From NCBI RefSeq assembly GCF_050947875.1, contig NC_134571.1:223830024-223894023 (forward strand): DNA of 64,000 nucleotides, read 5' to 3'. Each line of letters opens with the position of its first letter. The first letter of the stretch is position 1. The position numbers and the translations under genes were made by a program. The notes under the pieces were generated by a model. That model ran no database searches, was not told the DNA's origin, and was given only the letters and a program-made list of their open reading frames with translations. Shown here in pieces: positions 28,578 to 40,867 of the stretch. The DNA is from Dermacentor variabilis (Eukaryota > Arthropoda > Arachnida > Ixodida > Ixodidae).

Positions 28578-30139
28578 GCGGTTAGACGACATTGCATATG
28601 CTGGGCCGCCAATGCCACTGAAGCCGTACGCTGACAGTGGCCGATTTATATTGTCAGACTTGATTCCCGTCTCTTCCCGTTGCTCTCCGTGTCCGAGAGT
28701 AACGTTGGTAGCATGGCCCATTTGAATGGCAGTGCGGTCCAAAGACGGTCCGACGGCGCACTGGTTCCACGCATGCGGCTGGTATGATGCGGCGATCAGC
28801 ATCACCTGTGCAAGCAACAGAAGGCGGTCAGATGACATTGCATATGCTGTGCCGCCATGGCCACTGAAGCGGTACGTTGACAGTGGCCGATTTATAGTGT
28901 CAGACGTGATTCCCCTTTCTTGCCGTTGGTCTCCGTGTCAGAGAGTAGCGTCGATAGCATGGTCCAGTTGAATGCCAGTACTCTGCAAAGACGGTCCGAT
29001 GGCGCACTGGTTTCACGGATGCAGCTGGTATGATGCAGCGATCAGCTTCACCTTTCAAGCAACAGAAGGTGGTTAGACGACATTGCATATGCTGTGCCGC
29101 CATGGCCACGGAAGACGTACGTTGACAGTGGCCGATTTATAGTGTCACACGTGATTCCCGTCCTTTGCCGTTGGTCTCCGTGTCCGAGATTAACGTTGAT
29201 AGCACGGTCCAGTTGAATTCCATTACGGTGCAAAGACGGTCCGATGGCGCACTGGTTCCTCGCATGCCGCTGGTATGAAGCGGAGATCAGCATCACCTGT
29301 TCAAGGAGGAAAAGGCGGTTAGACGACATTGCATATGCTGTGCCGCCATGGCCACTTATTCCGTACATTGACAGTGGCCGATTTATAGTGTCAGACGTGA
29401 TTCCCGTCTGTTGCCGTTGCTCTCCATGTCCGAGAGTAACGTTGATAGCATGGTCCAGTTGAATGCCGTTAAGGTCGAAAGACGGTCCGATGGCGCACTG
29501 GTTCCACGCATGCGGCTGGTATGATGCGGCGATCAGCATCACCTTTTCAAGCAACAGAAGGCGGTCAGATGACATTGCATATGCTGTGCCGCCATGGCCA
29601 CTGAAGCGGTACGTTGACAGTGGCCGATTTATAGTGTCAGCCGTGATTCCCCTGTCTTGCCGTTGGTCTCCGTGTCCGAGAGTAGCGTGGATAGCATGGT
29701 CCAGTTGAATGCCAGTACTGTGCAAAGACGGTCCGATGGCGCGCTGGTTTCACGGATGCAGCTGGTATGATGCAGCGATCAGCTTCACTTTTCAAGCAAC
29801 AGAAGGCGGTTAGACGACATTGCATATGCTGTGCCGCCATGGCCACTGAAGCGGTACGTTGACAGTGGCCGATTTATAGTGTCAGCCGTGATTCCCCTGT
29901 CTTGCCGTTGGTCTCCGTGTCCGAGAGTAGCATCGATAGCATGGTCCAGTTGAATGCCAGTACGGTGCAAAGACGGTCCGATGGCGCACTGGTTCTACGC
30001 ATGCCGCTGGTATGATGCGGCGATCAGCACAAATGTTCAAGCAACCGAAGGCGGTTAGATGACATTGCATATGCTGTGCCGCCATGGCCACTGAAGCCGT
30101 AGGTTAACAGTGGCCGATTTCTAGTGTCAGACGTGATTC

Positions 30140-33100
30140 CCCTTTCTTGCCGTTGGTCTCCGTGTCCGAGAGTAGCGTCGATAGCATGGTCCAGTTGAAT
30201 GCCAGTACTGTGCAAAGACGGTCCGATGGCGCACTGGTTTCACGGATGCAGCTGGTATGATGCAGCGATCAGCTTCACCTTTCAAGCAACAGAAGGCGGT
30301 TAGACGACATTAGATATGCTGTGCCGCCATGGCCACGGAAGACGTACGTCAACAGTGGCCGATTTATAGTGTCACACGTGATTCCCGTCCCTTGCCGTTG
30401 GTCTCCATGTCCGAGAGTAACGTTGATAGCATGGTCCAGTTGAATGCCAGTACGGTGCAAAGACGGTCCGATGGCGCACTGGTTCCACGCATGCCGCTGG
30501 TATGATGCTGCGATCAGCATCACCTGATCAAGCAACAGAAGGCGGTTAGATGACAATGCATATGCTGTGACGCGCACGGCCACGGAAGGCGTACGTTGAC
30601 AGTGGCCGATTTATATTGTCAGACTTGATTCGCGTCTCTTGTCGTTGCTCTCCGTGTCCGAGAGTAACGTCGGTAGCATGGCCCATTTGAATGGCAGTAC
30701 GGTCCAAAAACGGTCCTATGGGGCACTGGTTCCACGCATGCCGCTGGTATGATGCGGCGGTCAGCATCACCTGTTCAAGCAACAGAAGGCGGTTAGACGA
30801 CATTGCATATGCTGTGCCGCCATGGCCACTGAAGCCGCACGTTGACAGTGGCCGATTTACATTGTCAGACTTGATTCCCGTCTCTTGTCGTTGCTCTCCG
30901 TGTCCGAGCGTAACGTCGGTACATGGTCCAGTTGAATGCCAGTACTGTGCAAAGACGGTCCGGTCCGATGGCGCACTGGTTTCACGGATGCAGCTGGTAT
31001 CATGCAGCGATCAGCTTCACTTGTTCAAGCAACAGAAGGCGGTTAGACGACATTGCATATGCTGTGCTGCCATGGCCACTCAAGCCGTACGCTGACAGTG
31101 GCCGATTAATAGTGTCACACGTGATTCCCGTCCCTTGCCGTTGGTCTCCGTGTCCGAGAGTAACGTTGATAGCATGGTCCAGTTGAATGCCAGTACTGTG
31201 CAAAGACGGTCCGGTCCGATGGCGCACTGGTTTCACGGATGCAGCTGGTATCATGCAGCGATCAGCTTCACCTGTTCAAGCAACAGAAGGCGGTTAGACG
31301 ACATTGCATATGCTGCGCCGCCATGGCCACTGAAACCGTACGCTGACAGTGGCCGATTTATATTGTCAGACTTGATTCCCGTCTCTTCCCGTTGCTCTCC
31401 GTGTCCGAGAGTAACGTTGGTAGCATGGCCCATTTGAATGGCAGAACGGTCCAAAGACGGTCCGACGGCGCACTGGTTCTACGGTTCCCGCTGGTATGAT
31501 GCGGCGATCAGCACACCTGTTCAAGCAACAGAAGGCGGTTAGATGACATTGCATATGCTGTGCCGCCATGGCCACTGAAGCCATATGTTAACAGTGGCCC
31601 ATTCATAGTGTGAGACGTGAATCCCGTCTCTTGCCGTTGGTCTCCTTGTCCGAGAGTAACGTTGATAGCATGGTCCAGTTGAATGCCGTTAAGGTCGAAA
31701 GACGGTCCGATGGCGCACTGGTTTCACGGATGCAGCTGGTATCATGCAGCGATCAGCTTCACCTGTTCAAGCAACAGAAGGCGGTTAGACGACATTGCAT
31801 ATGCTGTGCTGCCATGGCCACTCAAGCCGTACGCTGACAGTGGCCGATTAATAGTGTCACACGTGATTTCCGTCCCTTGCCGTTGGTCTCCGTGTCTGAG
31901 AGTAACGTTGATAGCATGGTCCAGTTGAATGCCAGTACTGTGCAAAGACGGTCCGGTCCGATGGCGCACTGGTTTCACGGATGCAGCTGGTATCATGCAG
32001 CGATCAGCTTCACCTGTTCAAGCAACAGAAGGCGGTTAGACGACATTGCATATGCTGTGCTGCCATGGCCACTCAAGCCGTACGCTGACAGTGGCCGATT
32101 AATAGTGTCACACGTGATTCCCGTCCCTTGCCGTTGGTCTCCGTGTCCGAGAGTAACGTTGATAGCATGGTCCAGTTGAATGCCAGTACTGTGCAAAGAC
32201 GGTCCGGTCCGATGGCGCACTGGTTTCACGGATGCAGCTGGTATCATGCAGCGATCAGCTTCACCTGTTCAAGCAACAGAAGGCGGTTAGACGACATTGC
32301 ATATGCTGCGCCGCCATGGCCACTGAAGCCGTACGCTGACAGTGGCCGATATATATTGTCAGACTTGATTCCCGTCTCTTCCCGTTGCTCTCCGTGTCCG
32401 AGAGTAACGTTGGTAGCATGGCCCATTTGAATGGCAGAACGGTCCAAAGACGGTCCGACGGCGCACTGGTTCTACGGTTCCCGCTGGTATGATGCGGCGA
32501 TCAGCACACCTGTTCAAGCAACAGAAGGCGGTTAGATGACATTGCATATGCTGTGCCGCCATGGCCACTGAAGCCATATGTTAACAGTGGCCCATTCAAA
32601 GTGTGAGACGTGAATCCCGTCTCTTGCCGTTGGTCTCCTTGTCCGAGAGTAACGTTGATAGCATGGTCCAGTTGAATGCCGTTAAGGTCGAAAGAAGGTC
32701 CGATGGCGTACTGGTTCCACGCATGCGGCTGGTATGACGCGGCGATCAGCATCACCTGTTCAAGCAACTGAAGGCGGTCAGATGACATTGCATATGCTGT
32801 GCCGCCATGGCCACTGAAGCGGTACGTTGACAGTGGCCGATTTATAGTGTCAGACGTGATTCCCCTTTCTTGCCGTTGGTCTCCGTGTCCGAGAGTAGCG
32901 TCGATAGCATGGTCCAGTTGAATGCCAGTACTGTGCAAAGACGGTCCGATGGCGCACAGGTTTCACGGATGCAGCTGGTATGATGCAGCGATCAGCTTCA
33001 CCTTTCAAGCAACAGAAGGCGGTTAGACGACATTAGATATGCTGTGCCGCCATGGCCACGGAAGACGTACGTTAACAGTGGCCGATTTATAGTGTCACAC

Positions 33101-34530
33101 GTGATTCCCGTCCCTTGCCGTTGGTCTCCATGTCCGAGAGTAACGTTGATAGCATGGTCCAGTTGAATGCCAGTACGGTGCAAAGACGGTCCGATGGCGC
33201 ACTGGTTCCACGCATGCCGCTGGTATGATGCTGCGATCAGCATCACCTGATCAAGCAACAGAAGGCGGTTAGATGACAATGCATATGCTGTGACGCGCAC
33301 GGCCACGGAAGGCGTACGTTGACAGTGGCCGATTTATATTGTCAGACTTGATTCGCGTCTCTTGTCGTTGCTCTCCGTGTCCGAGAGTAACGTCGGTAGC
33401 ATGGCCCATTTGAATGGCAGTACGGTCCAAAAACGGTCCTATGGGGCACTGGTTCCAGGCATGCCGCTGGTATGATGCGGCGGTCAGCATCACCTGTTCA
33501 AGCAACAGAAGGCGGTTAGACGACATTGCATATGCTGTGCCGCCATGGCCACTGAAGCCGCACGTTGACAGTGGCCGATTTACATTGTCAGACTTGATTC
33601 CCGTCTCTTGTCGTTGCTCTCCGTGTCCGAGCGTAACGTCGGTAGCATGGTCCAGTTGAATGCCAGTACTGTGCAAAGACGGTCCGGTCCGATGGCGCAC
33701 TGGTTTCACGGATGCAGCTGGTATCATGCAGCGATCAGCTTCACTTGTTCAAGCAACAGAAGGCGGTTAGACGACATTGCATATGCTGTGCTGCCATGGC
33801 CACTCAAGCCGTACGCTGACAGTGGCCGATTAATAGTGTCACACGTGATTCCCGTCCCTTGCCGTTGGTCTCCGTGTCCGAGAGTAACGTTGATAGCATG
33901 GTCCAGTTGAATGCCAGTACTGTGCAAAGACGGTCCGGTCCGATGGCGCACTGGTTTCACGGATGCAGCTGGTATCATGCAGCGATCAGCTTCACCTGTT
34001 CAAGCAACAGAAGGCGGTTAGACGACATTGCATATGCTGCGCCGCCATGGCCACTGAAACCGTACGCTGACAGTGGCCGATTTATATTGTCAGACTTGAT
34101 TCCCGTCTCTTCCCGTTGCTCTCCGTGTCCGAGAGTAACGTTGGTAGCATGGCCCATTTGAATGGCAGAACGGTCCAAAGACGGTCCGACGGCGCACTGG
34201 TTCTACGGTTCCCGCTGGTATGATGCGGCGATCAGCACACCTGTTCAAGCAACAGAAGGCGGTTAGATGACATTGCATATGCTGTGCCGCCATGGCCACT
34301 GAAGCCATATGTTAACAGTGGCCCATTCATAGTGTGAGACGTGAATCCCGTCTCTTGCCGTTGGTCTCCTTGTCCGAGAGTAACGTTGATAGCATGGTCC
34401 AGTTGAATGCCGTTAAGGTCGAAAGACGGTCCGATGGCGTACTGGTTTCACGGATGCAGCTGGTATCATGCAGCGATCAGCTTCACCTGTTCAAGCAACA
34501 GAAGGCGGTTAGACGACATTGCATATGCTG
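30140..34530. repeat. 2,723/2,724-bp higher-order repeat, second copy partial
   Basis: Sequence from about 30,140 to 31,800 recurs at about 32,863-34,530 with an offset of 2,723 bp, changing to 2,724 bp after a base is restored in GTACATGG versus GTAGCATGG near 30,920. Shared private changes include CTGTGACGCGCACGGCC and GGTCCAAAAACGGTCC. Between the copies, 251-bp units carrying the GTCCG duplication are amplified locally (31,742-31,992, 31,993-32,243). A further 491-bp duplication (33,975 versus 34,466) follows. Confidence 0.83.
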
Positions 34531-37500
34531 CGCCGCCATGGCCACTGAAACCGTACGCTGACAGTGGCCGATTTATATTGTCAGACTTGATTCCCGTCTC
34601 TTCCCGTTGCTCTCCGTGTCCGAGAGTAACGTTGGTAGCATGGCCCATTTGAATGGCAGAACGGTCCAAAGACGGTCCGACGGCGCACTGGTTCTACGGT
34701 TCCCGCTGGTATGATGCGGCGATCAGCACACCTGTTCAAGCAACAGAAGGCGGTTAGATGACATTGCATATGCTGTGCCGCCATGGCCACTGAAGCCATA
34801 TGTTAACAGTGGCCCATTCATAGTGTGAGACGTGAATCCCGTCTCTTGCCGTTGGTCTCCTTGTCCGAGAGTAACGTTGATAGCATGGTCCAGTTGAATG
34901 CCGTTAAGGTCGAAAGACGGTCCGATGGCGTACTGGTTCCACGCATGCGACTGGTATGATGCGGCGATCAGCATCACCTTTCAAGCAACAGAAGGCGGTT
35001 AGACTACATTAGATATGCTGTGCCGCCATGGCCACGGAAGACGTACGTTAACAGTGGCCGATTTATAGTGTCACACGTGATTCCCGTCCCTTGCCGTTGG
35101 TCTCCGTGTCCGAGAGTAACGTTGATAGCACGGTCCAGTTGAATGCCAGTACGGTGCAAAGACGGTCCGATGGCGCACTGGTTCCACGCATGCCGCTGGT
35201 ATGATGCGGAGATCAGCATCACCTGTTCAAGGAAGAGAAGGCGGTTAGACGACATTGCATATGCTGTGCCGCCATGGCCACTTATTCCGTACGTTAACAG
35301 TGGCCGATTTATAGTGTCAGACGTGATTCCCGACACTTGCCGTTGGTCTCCGTATCCGAGAGTAACGTTGATAGTATGGTCCAGTTGAATGCCAGTACGA
35401 TGCAAAGACGGTCCTATGGGGCACTGGTTCCACGCATGCCGCTGGTATGATGCGGCGGTCAGCATCACCTGTTCAAGCAACAGAAGGCGGTTAGACGACA
35501 TTGCATATGCTGTGCCGCCATGGCCACTGAAGCCGCACGTTGACAGTGGCCGATTTATATTGTCAGACTTGATTCCCGTCTCTTGTCGTTGCTCTCCGTG
35601 TCCGAGAGTAACGTTGGTAGCATGGCCCATTTGAATGGCAGTACGGTCCAAAGACGGTCAGACGGCGCACTGGTTCTACGCATGCCGCTGGCATGATGCG
35701 GCGATCAGCACACCTGTTCCAGCAACAGAAGGCGGTTAGATGACATTGCATATGCTGTGCTGCCATGGCCACTGAAGCCGTAGGTTAACAGTGGCCGATA
35801 TATAGTGTCAGACGTGATTCCCGTCTCTTGCGTTGGTCTCTGTGTCCGACAGTAACGCTGATATCATGGTCCGGTTGAATGCCAGTACGGTGCAAAGACG
35901 GTCCGATGGCGCACTGGTTCCACGCATGCCGCTGGTATGATGCGGCGATCAGCACACCTGTTCAAGCAACAGAAGGCGGTTAGACGACATTGCATATGCT
36001 GTGCTGCCATGGCCACTCAAGCCGTACGTTGACAGTGGCCGATTAATAGTGTCACACGTGATTCACGTCCCTTGCCGTTGGTCTCCGTGTCCGAGAGTAA
36101 CGTTGATAGCATGGTCCAGTTGAATGCCAGTACTGTGCAAAGACGGTCCAGTCCGATGGCGCACTGGTTTCACGGATGCAGCTGGTATCATGCGGCGGTC
36201 AGCATCACCTGTTCAAGCAACAGAAGGCGGTTAGACGACATTGCATATGCTTTGCCGCCATGGCCACTGAAGCCGCACGTTGACAGTGGCCGATTTATAT
36301 TGTCAGACTTGATTCCCGTCTCTTGTCGTTGCTCTCCGTGTCCGAGAGTAACGTTGGTAGCATGGCCCATTTGAATGGCAGTACGGTCCAAAGACGGTCA
36401 GACGGCGCACTGGTTCTACGCATGCCGCTGGCATGATGCGGCGATCAGCACACCTGTTCAAGCAACAGAAGGCGGTTAGATGACATTGCATATGCTGTGC
36501 CGCCATGGCCAGTGACGCCGTACGTTGACAGTGGCCGATTAATTGTGTCAGACGTGAATCCCGTCTCTTGCCGTTGGTCTCCTTGTGCGAGAGTAACGTC
36601 GATAGCATGGTCCAGTTGATTGCCGTTAAGGTCGAAAGACGGTCCGATGGCGCACTGGTTCCACGCATGCGGCTGGTATGATGCGGCGATCAGCATCACC
36701 TGTTCAAGCAACAGAAGGCGGTCAGATGACATTGCATATGCTGTGCCGCCATGGCCACTGAAGCGGTACGTTGACAGTGGCCGATTTATAGTGTCAGACG
36801 TGATTCCCCTTTCTTGCCGTTGGTCTCCGTGTCCGAGAGTAGCGTCGATAGCGTGGTCCAGTTGAATGCCAGTACTCTGCAAAGACGGTCCGATGGCGCA
36901 CTGGTTTCACGGATGCAGCTGGTATGATGCAGCGATCAGCTTCACTTTTCAAGCAACAGAAGGTGGTTAGACGACATTGCATATGCTGTGCCGCCATGGC
37001 CACGGAAGACGTACGTTGACAGTGGCCGATTTATAGTGTCACACGTGATTCCCGTCCTTTGCCGTTGGTCTCCGTGTCCGAGAGTAACGTTGATAGCACG
37101 ATCCAGTTGAATGCCAGTACGGTGCAAAGACGGTCCGATGGCGCACTGGTTCCACGCATGCCGCTGGTATGAAGCGGAGATCAGCATCACCTGTTCAAGG
37201 AAGAAAAGGCGGTTAGACGACATTGCTTATGCTGTGCCGCCATGGCCACTTATTCCGTACGTTAACAGTGGCCGATTTATAGTGTCAGACGTGATTCCCG
37301 ACACTTGCCGTTGGTCTCCGTGTCCGAGAGTAACGTTGATAGCATGGTCCAGTTGAATGCCTGTACGGTGCAAAGACGGTCCAATGGCGCACTGGTTCCA
37401 CGCATGCCGCTGGTATGATGCGGCGATCAGCATCACCTGATCAAGCAACAGAAGGCGGTTAGACGACATTGCATATGCTGTGCCGCTTGGCCACTGAAGC

Positions 37501-39190
37501 CGTACGTTGACAGTGGCCGATTTATAGTGTCAGACGTGATTCCCGTCTGTTGCCGTTGCTCTCCGTGTCCGAGAGTAACGTTGGTAGCATAGCCCATTTG
37601 AATGGCAGTACGGTGCAAAGACGGTCCGATGGCGCACTGGTTCCACGCATGCCGCTGGTATGATGCGGTGGTCAGCATCACCTAGAATGCGGTTAGACGA
37701 CATTGCATATGCTGTGCCGCCATGGCCACAGAAGCCGTACGTTGACAGTGGCCGATTAATTGTGTCAGACGTCATTTCCGTCTCTTGCCGTTGATCTCTG
37801 TGTCCGACAGTAACGCTGATATCATGGTCCGGTTGAATCCCAGTACGGTACAAAGACGGCCCGATGGAGCACTGGTTCCACGCATGCCGCTGGTATGATA
37901 CGGCGATCAGCATCACCTGTTCAAGCAACAGAAGGCGGTTAGACGACATTGCATATGCTGTGCCGCCATGGCCACGGAAGACGTACGTTGACAATGGCCG
38001 ATTTATAGTGTCACACGTGATTCCCGTCCCTTGCCGTTGGTCTCCGTGTCCGAGAGTAACGTTGATAGCACGGTCCAGTTGAATGCCAGTACGGTGGAAA
38101 GACGGTCCGATGGCGCACTGGTTCCACGCATGCCGCTGGTATGATGCGGCGATCAGCATCACCTGATCAAGCAACAGAAGGCGGTTAGACGGCATTGCAT
38201 ATGCTGTGCCGCTTGGCCACTGAAGCCGTACGTTGACAGTGGCCGATTTATAGTGTCAGACGTGATTCCCGTCTGTTGCCGTTGGTCTCTGTGTCCGAGA
38301 TTAACGTTGTTGCATGGTCCAATTGAATGCCAGTACGGTGCAAAGACGCTCCGATGGCGCACTAGTTCCACGCATGCCGCTGGTATGATTCGGCGATCAG
38401 CATCGCCTGTTCAAGCAACAGAAGGCGGTTAGACGACATTGTATATGCTGTGCCGCCATGGCCACTGAAGCCATACGTTGACAGTGGCCGATTTATTGTA
38501 TCAGAAGTGATTCCCGTCTCTTGCCGTTGCTCTCCGTGTCCGAGAGTAACGTTGGTAGCATGGTCCATTTGAATGCCAGTACGGTCCAAAGACGGTCGGA
38601 CGACGCACTGGTTCTACGCATGCCGCTAGTATGATGCGGCGGTCAGCATCACCTGTTCAAGCAACAGCAGGCGATTAGACGACATCGCATATGCTGTGCC
38701 GCCATGGCCACTGAAGCCATACGTTGACAGTGGCCGATTTATTGTATCAGAAGTGATTCCCGTCTCTTGCCGTTGCTCTCCGTGTCCGAGAGTAACGTCG
38801 ATAGCATGGCCCAGTCGAATGCCGTTACGGCCCAACGGCGGTCGGATGGCGCTCTGGTTCCACGCATGCAGCTGGTATGATGCGGCGATCAGCTTCACCT
38901 GTTCAAGCAACAGAAGGCGGTTAGGCGACATTGCATACGCTGTGCCGCCGTGCCCACTGAAACCGTAGGTTGAGAGTGTCCGATTTATAGTGTCAGACGT
39001 GATTCCCGTCTCTTGCCGTTGGTCTCCATGTCCGAGAGTAACGTTGATATCATGGTCCAGTTGAATGCCAGTACGGTGCCAAGACGGTCCGACGGCGCAC
39101 TGGTTCCACGCATGCCGCTGGTATGATGCGGCGATCACCATCACCTGTTCAAGCAAGAGAAGGTGGTTAGACTACATTGCATATGCTGTG

Positions 39191-39528
39191 AGAATGGCAC
39201 ATGCCTCCAAGCCCTTGTGTTTCAAGGGCTATTAGGAGGCAGTAGTGCTCTAGGATATCTTATATAACCTGATATATTTTAGACATCATATCAGTCTTTT
39301 TAAATGCGTCTTATTGTTCATGGTAGACTTCATAAGTCATCGCCGTAATTTTATTACACGTACATTTTACGCACTTTACAGTGACTATATTTTAGGCCCC
39401 TTTACAACCACGTCACATCAACTTCACAGAATTCATAACTCCACTGCGAAATCACTAACACTAGCATGGCGCTCTTTGGCCATACCTGGCCCTTGCGCTA
39501 ATAAAAACTACATATTCATTCATTCATT
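39191..39528 (+). mobile_element. LINE 3' tail inserted in the satellite
   Basis: A 338-bp insertion breaks a satellite unit. The flanks CATATGCTGTG (39,180-39,190) and CATATACTGTG (39,529-39,539) are an 11-bp target duplication with one difference. The insert ends in an AATAAAAAC stretch followed by ATTC repeats, the usual 3' end of a target-primed retrotransposon. Near its 5' end is a perfect compound hairpin: GCCTCC/GGAGGC and GCCCTTG/CAAGGGC at 39,203-39,240. No coding sequence remains, so it is either a severely 5'-truncated LINE or a SINE with a LINE-derived tail. Confidence 0.82.
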
Positions 39529-40647
39529 CATATACTGTGCCGCAATGGCCACTGAAGCCGTACGTTGACAGTGGCCGATTAATACTGTCAGACGTGATTC
39601 ACGTCTTTTGCCGTTGGTCTCCATGTCTGAGAGTAACGTTGAAAGCATGGTCCAGTTGAATGCCAGTACGGTGCAAAGACGGTCCGATTGCGCACTGGTT
39701 CCACGCATGCGGCTGGTATGATGCGGCGGTCAGCATCACCTCTTCAAGCAACAGAAGGCGGTCAGATGACATTGCATATGCTGTGCCGCCATGGCCACTG
39801 AAGTCGTACGTTGACAGTGGCCGCTTTATAGTGTCAGATGTGATTCCCCTTTCTGGCTGTTGGTCTCAGTGTCCGAGAGTAGCGTCGATAGCATGGTCCA
39901 TTTGAATGCCAGTGCTGTGCACTGACGGTCCGATGGCGCACTGGTTTCACGGATGCAGCTGGTATGATGCAGCGATCAGCTTCACCTCTTCAAGCAACAG
40001 AAGGCGGTTAGACGACATTGCATATGCTGTGCCGCCATGGCCACTGAAGCCGTACGTTGACATTGGCCGATTAATTGTGTCAGACGTGATTCCCGTCTGT
40101 TGCCGTTGGTCTGTGTGTCCGAGATTAACGTTGATAGCATGGTCCAGTTTAATGCCAGTACGGTGCAAAGGCGGTCCGATCGCGCACTGGTTCCACGCAT
40201 GCCGCTGGTATGATGTGGCGATCAGCATGATCTGTTCAAGCAAGAGAAGGCGGTTAGACGACATTGCATATGCTGTGCCGCCATGGCCACTGAAGCCGAA
40301 CGTTGACTGTGGCCTATTTATGGTGTCAGACGTGATTCCCGTCTGTTGCCGTTGGTCTCTGTGTCCGAGATTAACGTTGATAGCATGGTCCAGTTTAATG
40401 CCAGTACGGTCCAAAGACGGTCCGATGGCTCACTGGTTCCACGCATGCCGCTGGTATGATGTGGCGATCAGCATCACCTGTTCAAGGAAGAGAAGGCGGT
40501 TAGACGACATTGCATATGCTGTGCCGCCATGGCCACTGAAGCCGAACGTTGACAGTGGCCGATTCATAGTGTCAGACGTGATTCGCGTCTCTTGCCGTTG
40601 GTCTCCGTGTCCGAGAGTAACGTTGATAGCATGGTCCAATTGAATGC
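39529..40647. repeat. 246-bp satellite array, right end
   Basis: The satellite resumes directly after the retrotransposon insertion and continues for about four and a half units. It stops inside a unit at TGGTCCAATTGAATGC, after which the sequence is unrelated. The terminal units are more diverged than most (CCGAACGTTGACTGTGGCC, GTCTGTGTGTCC). That is common at array edges, where homogenisation is weaker. Confidence 0.95.
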
Positions 40648-40867
40648 GTCCGAGCATTCTTTTTTTCGGGGGACTTTCCATCGCGCGGCCACGCCCGCGA
40701 CCCTTCCAAAATGTTTCGCTACTAATCCGCTAGGGCAGGGCGCATGCGCCGTCGCCACATGAATGAGGCGGATGGAACCGTTTCTAAATCCCTCGCAATC
40801 GATCCCCACGCGCACGCTCCTGACGTTTAACTGTCACTCCTTAGTTTAGTTCTCACGCTGAACTATT
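40648..40867. other. Unassigned spacer between satellite and Penelope remnant
   Basis: About 220 bp of GC-rich unique-looking sequence with no open frame that I recognise. It begins abruptly where the satellite ends and runs into the reverse transcriptase remnant. It may be a scrap of an older element or the original flank. Confidence 0.4.

Larger units (their letters stand above)
5804..39190. repeat. 246-bp satellite array, main segment
   Basis: About 33 kb of the same tandem unit, uninterrupted by foreign DNA. Three length classes are visible besides the 246-bp form. The 245-bp units carry CAGCACACC. Units of about 251 bp carry an extra GTCCG (GGTCCGGTCCGATGG) together with GGATGCAGCTGGTATCATGC. 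Units with CATATCATGCTG are 3 bp longer (near 10,266 and 14,643; one also lies in the left segment near 4,680). A unit near 37,684 has lost part of the GTTCAAGCAACAG stretch. Variant types do not occur at random but recur in fixed order in duplicated blocks, listed separately. Confidence 0.97.

Noticed and set aside
1..40647. Dozens of open frames of 60-373 codons on both strands of the array
   Set aside because: They are the same 246-bp period read in different frames. Unit-length changes break them, and no domain, splice or poly(A) context supports a gene.
1..40647. Array as a CRISPR or other spacer-repeat system
   Set aside because: The whole 246-bp unit is repeated with graded divergence. 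There are no unique spacers and no associated genes.
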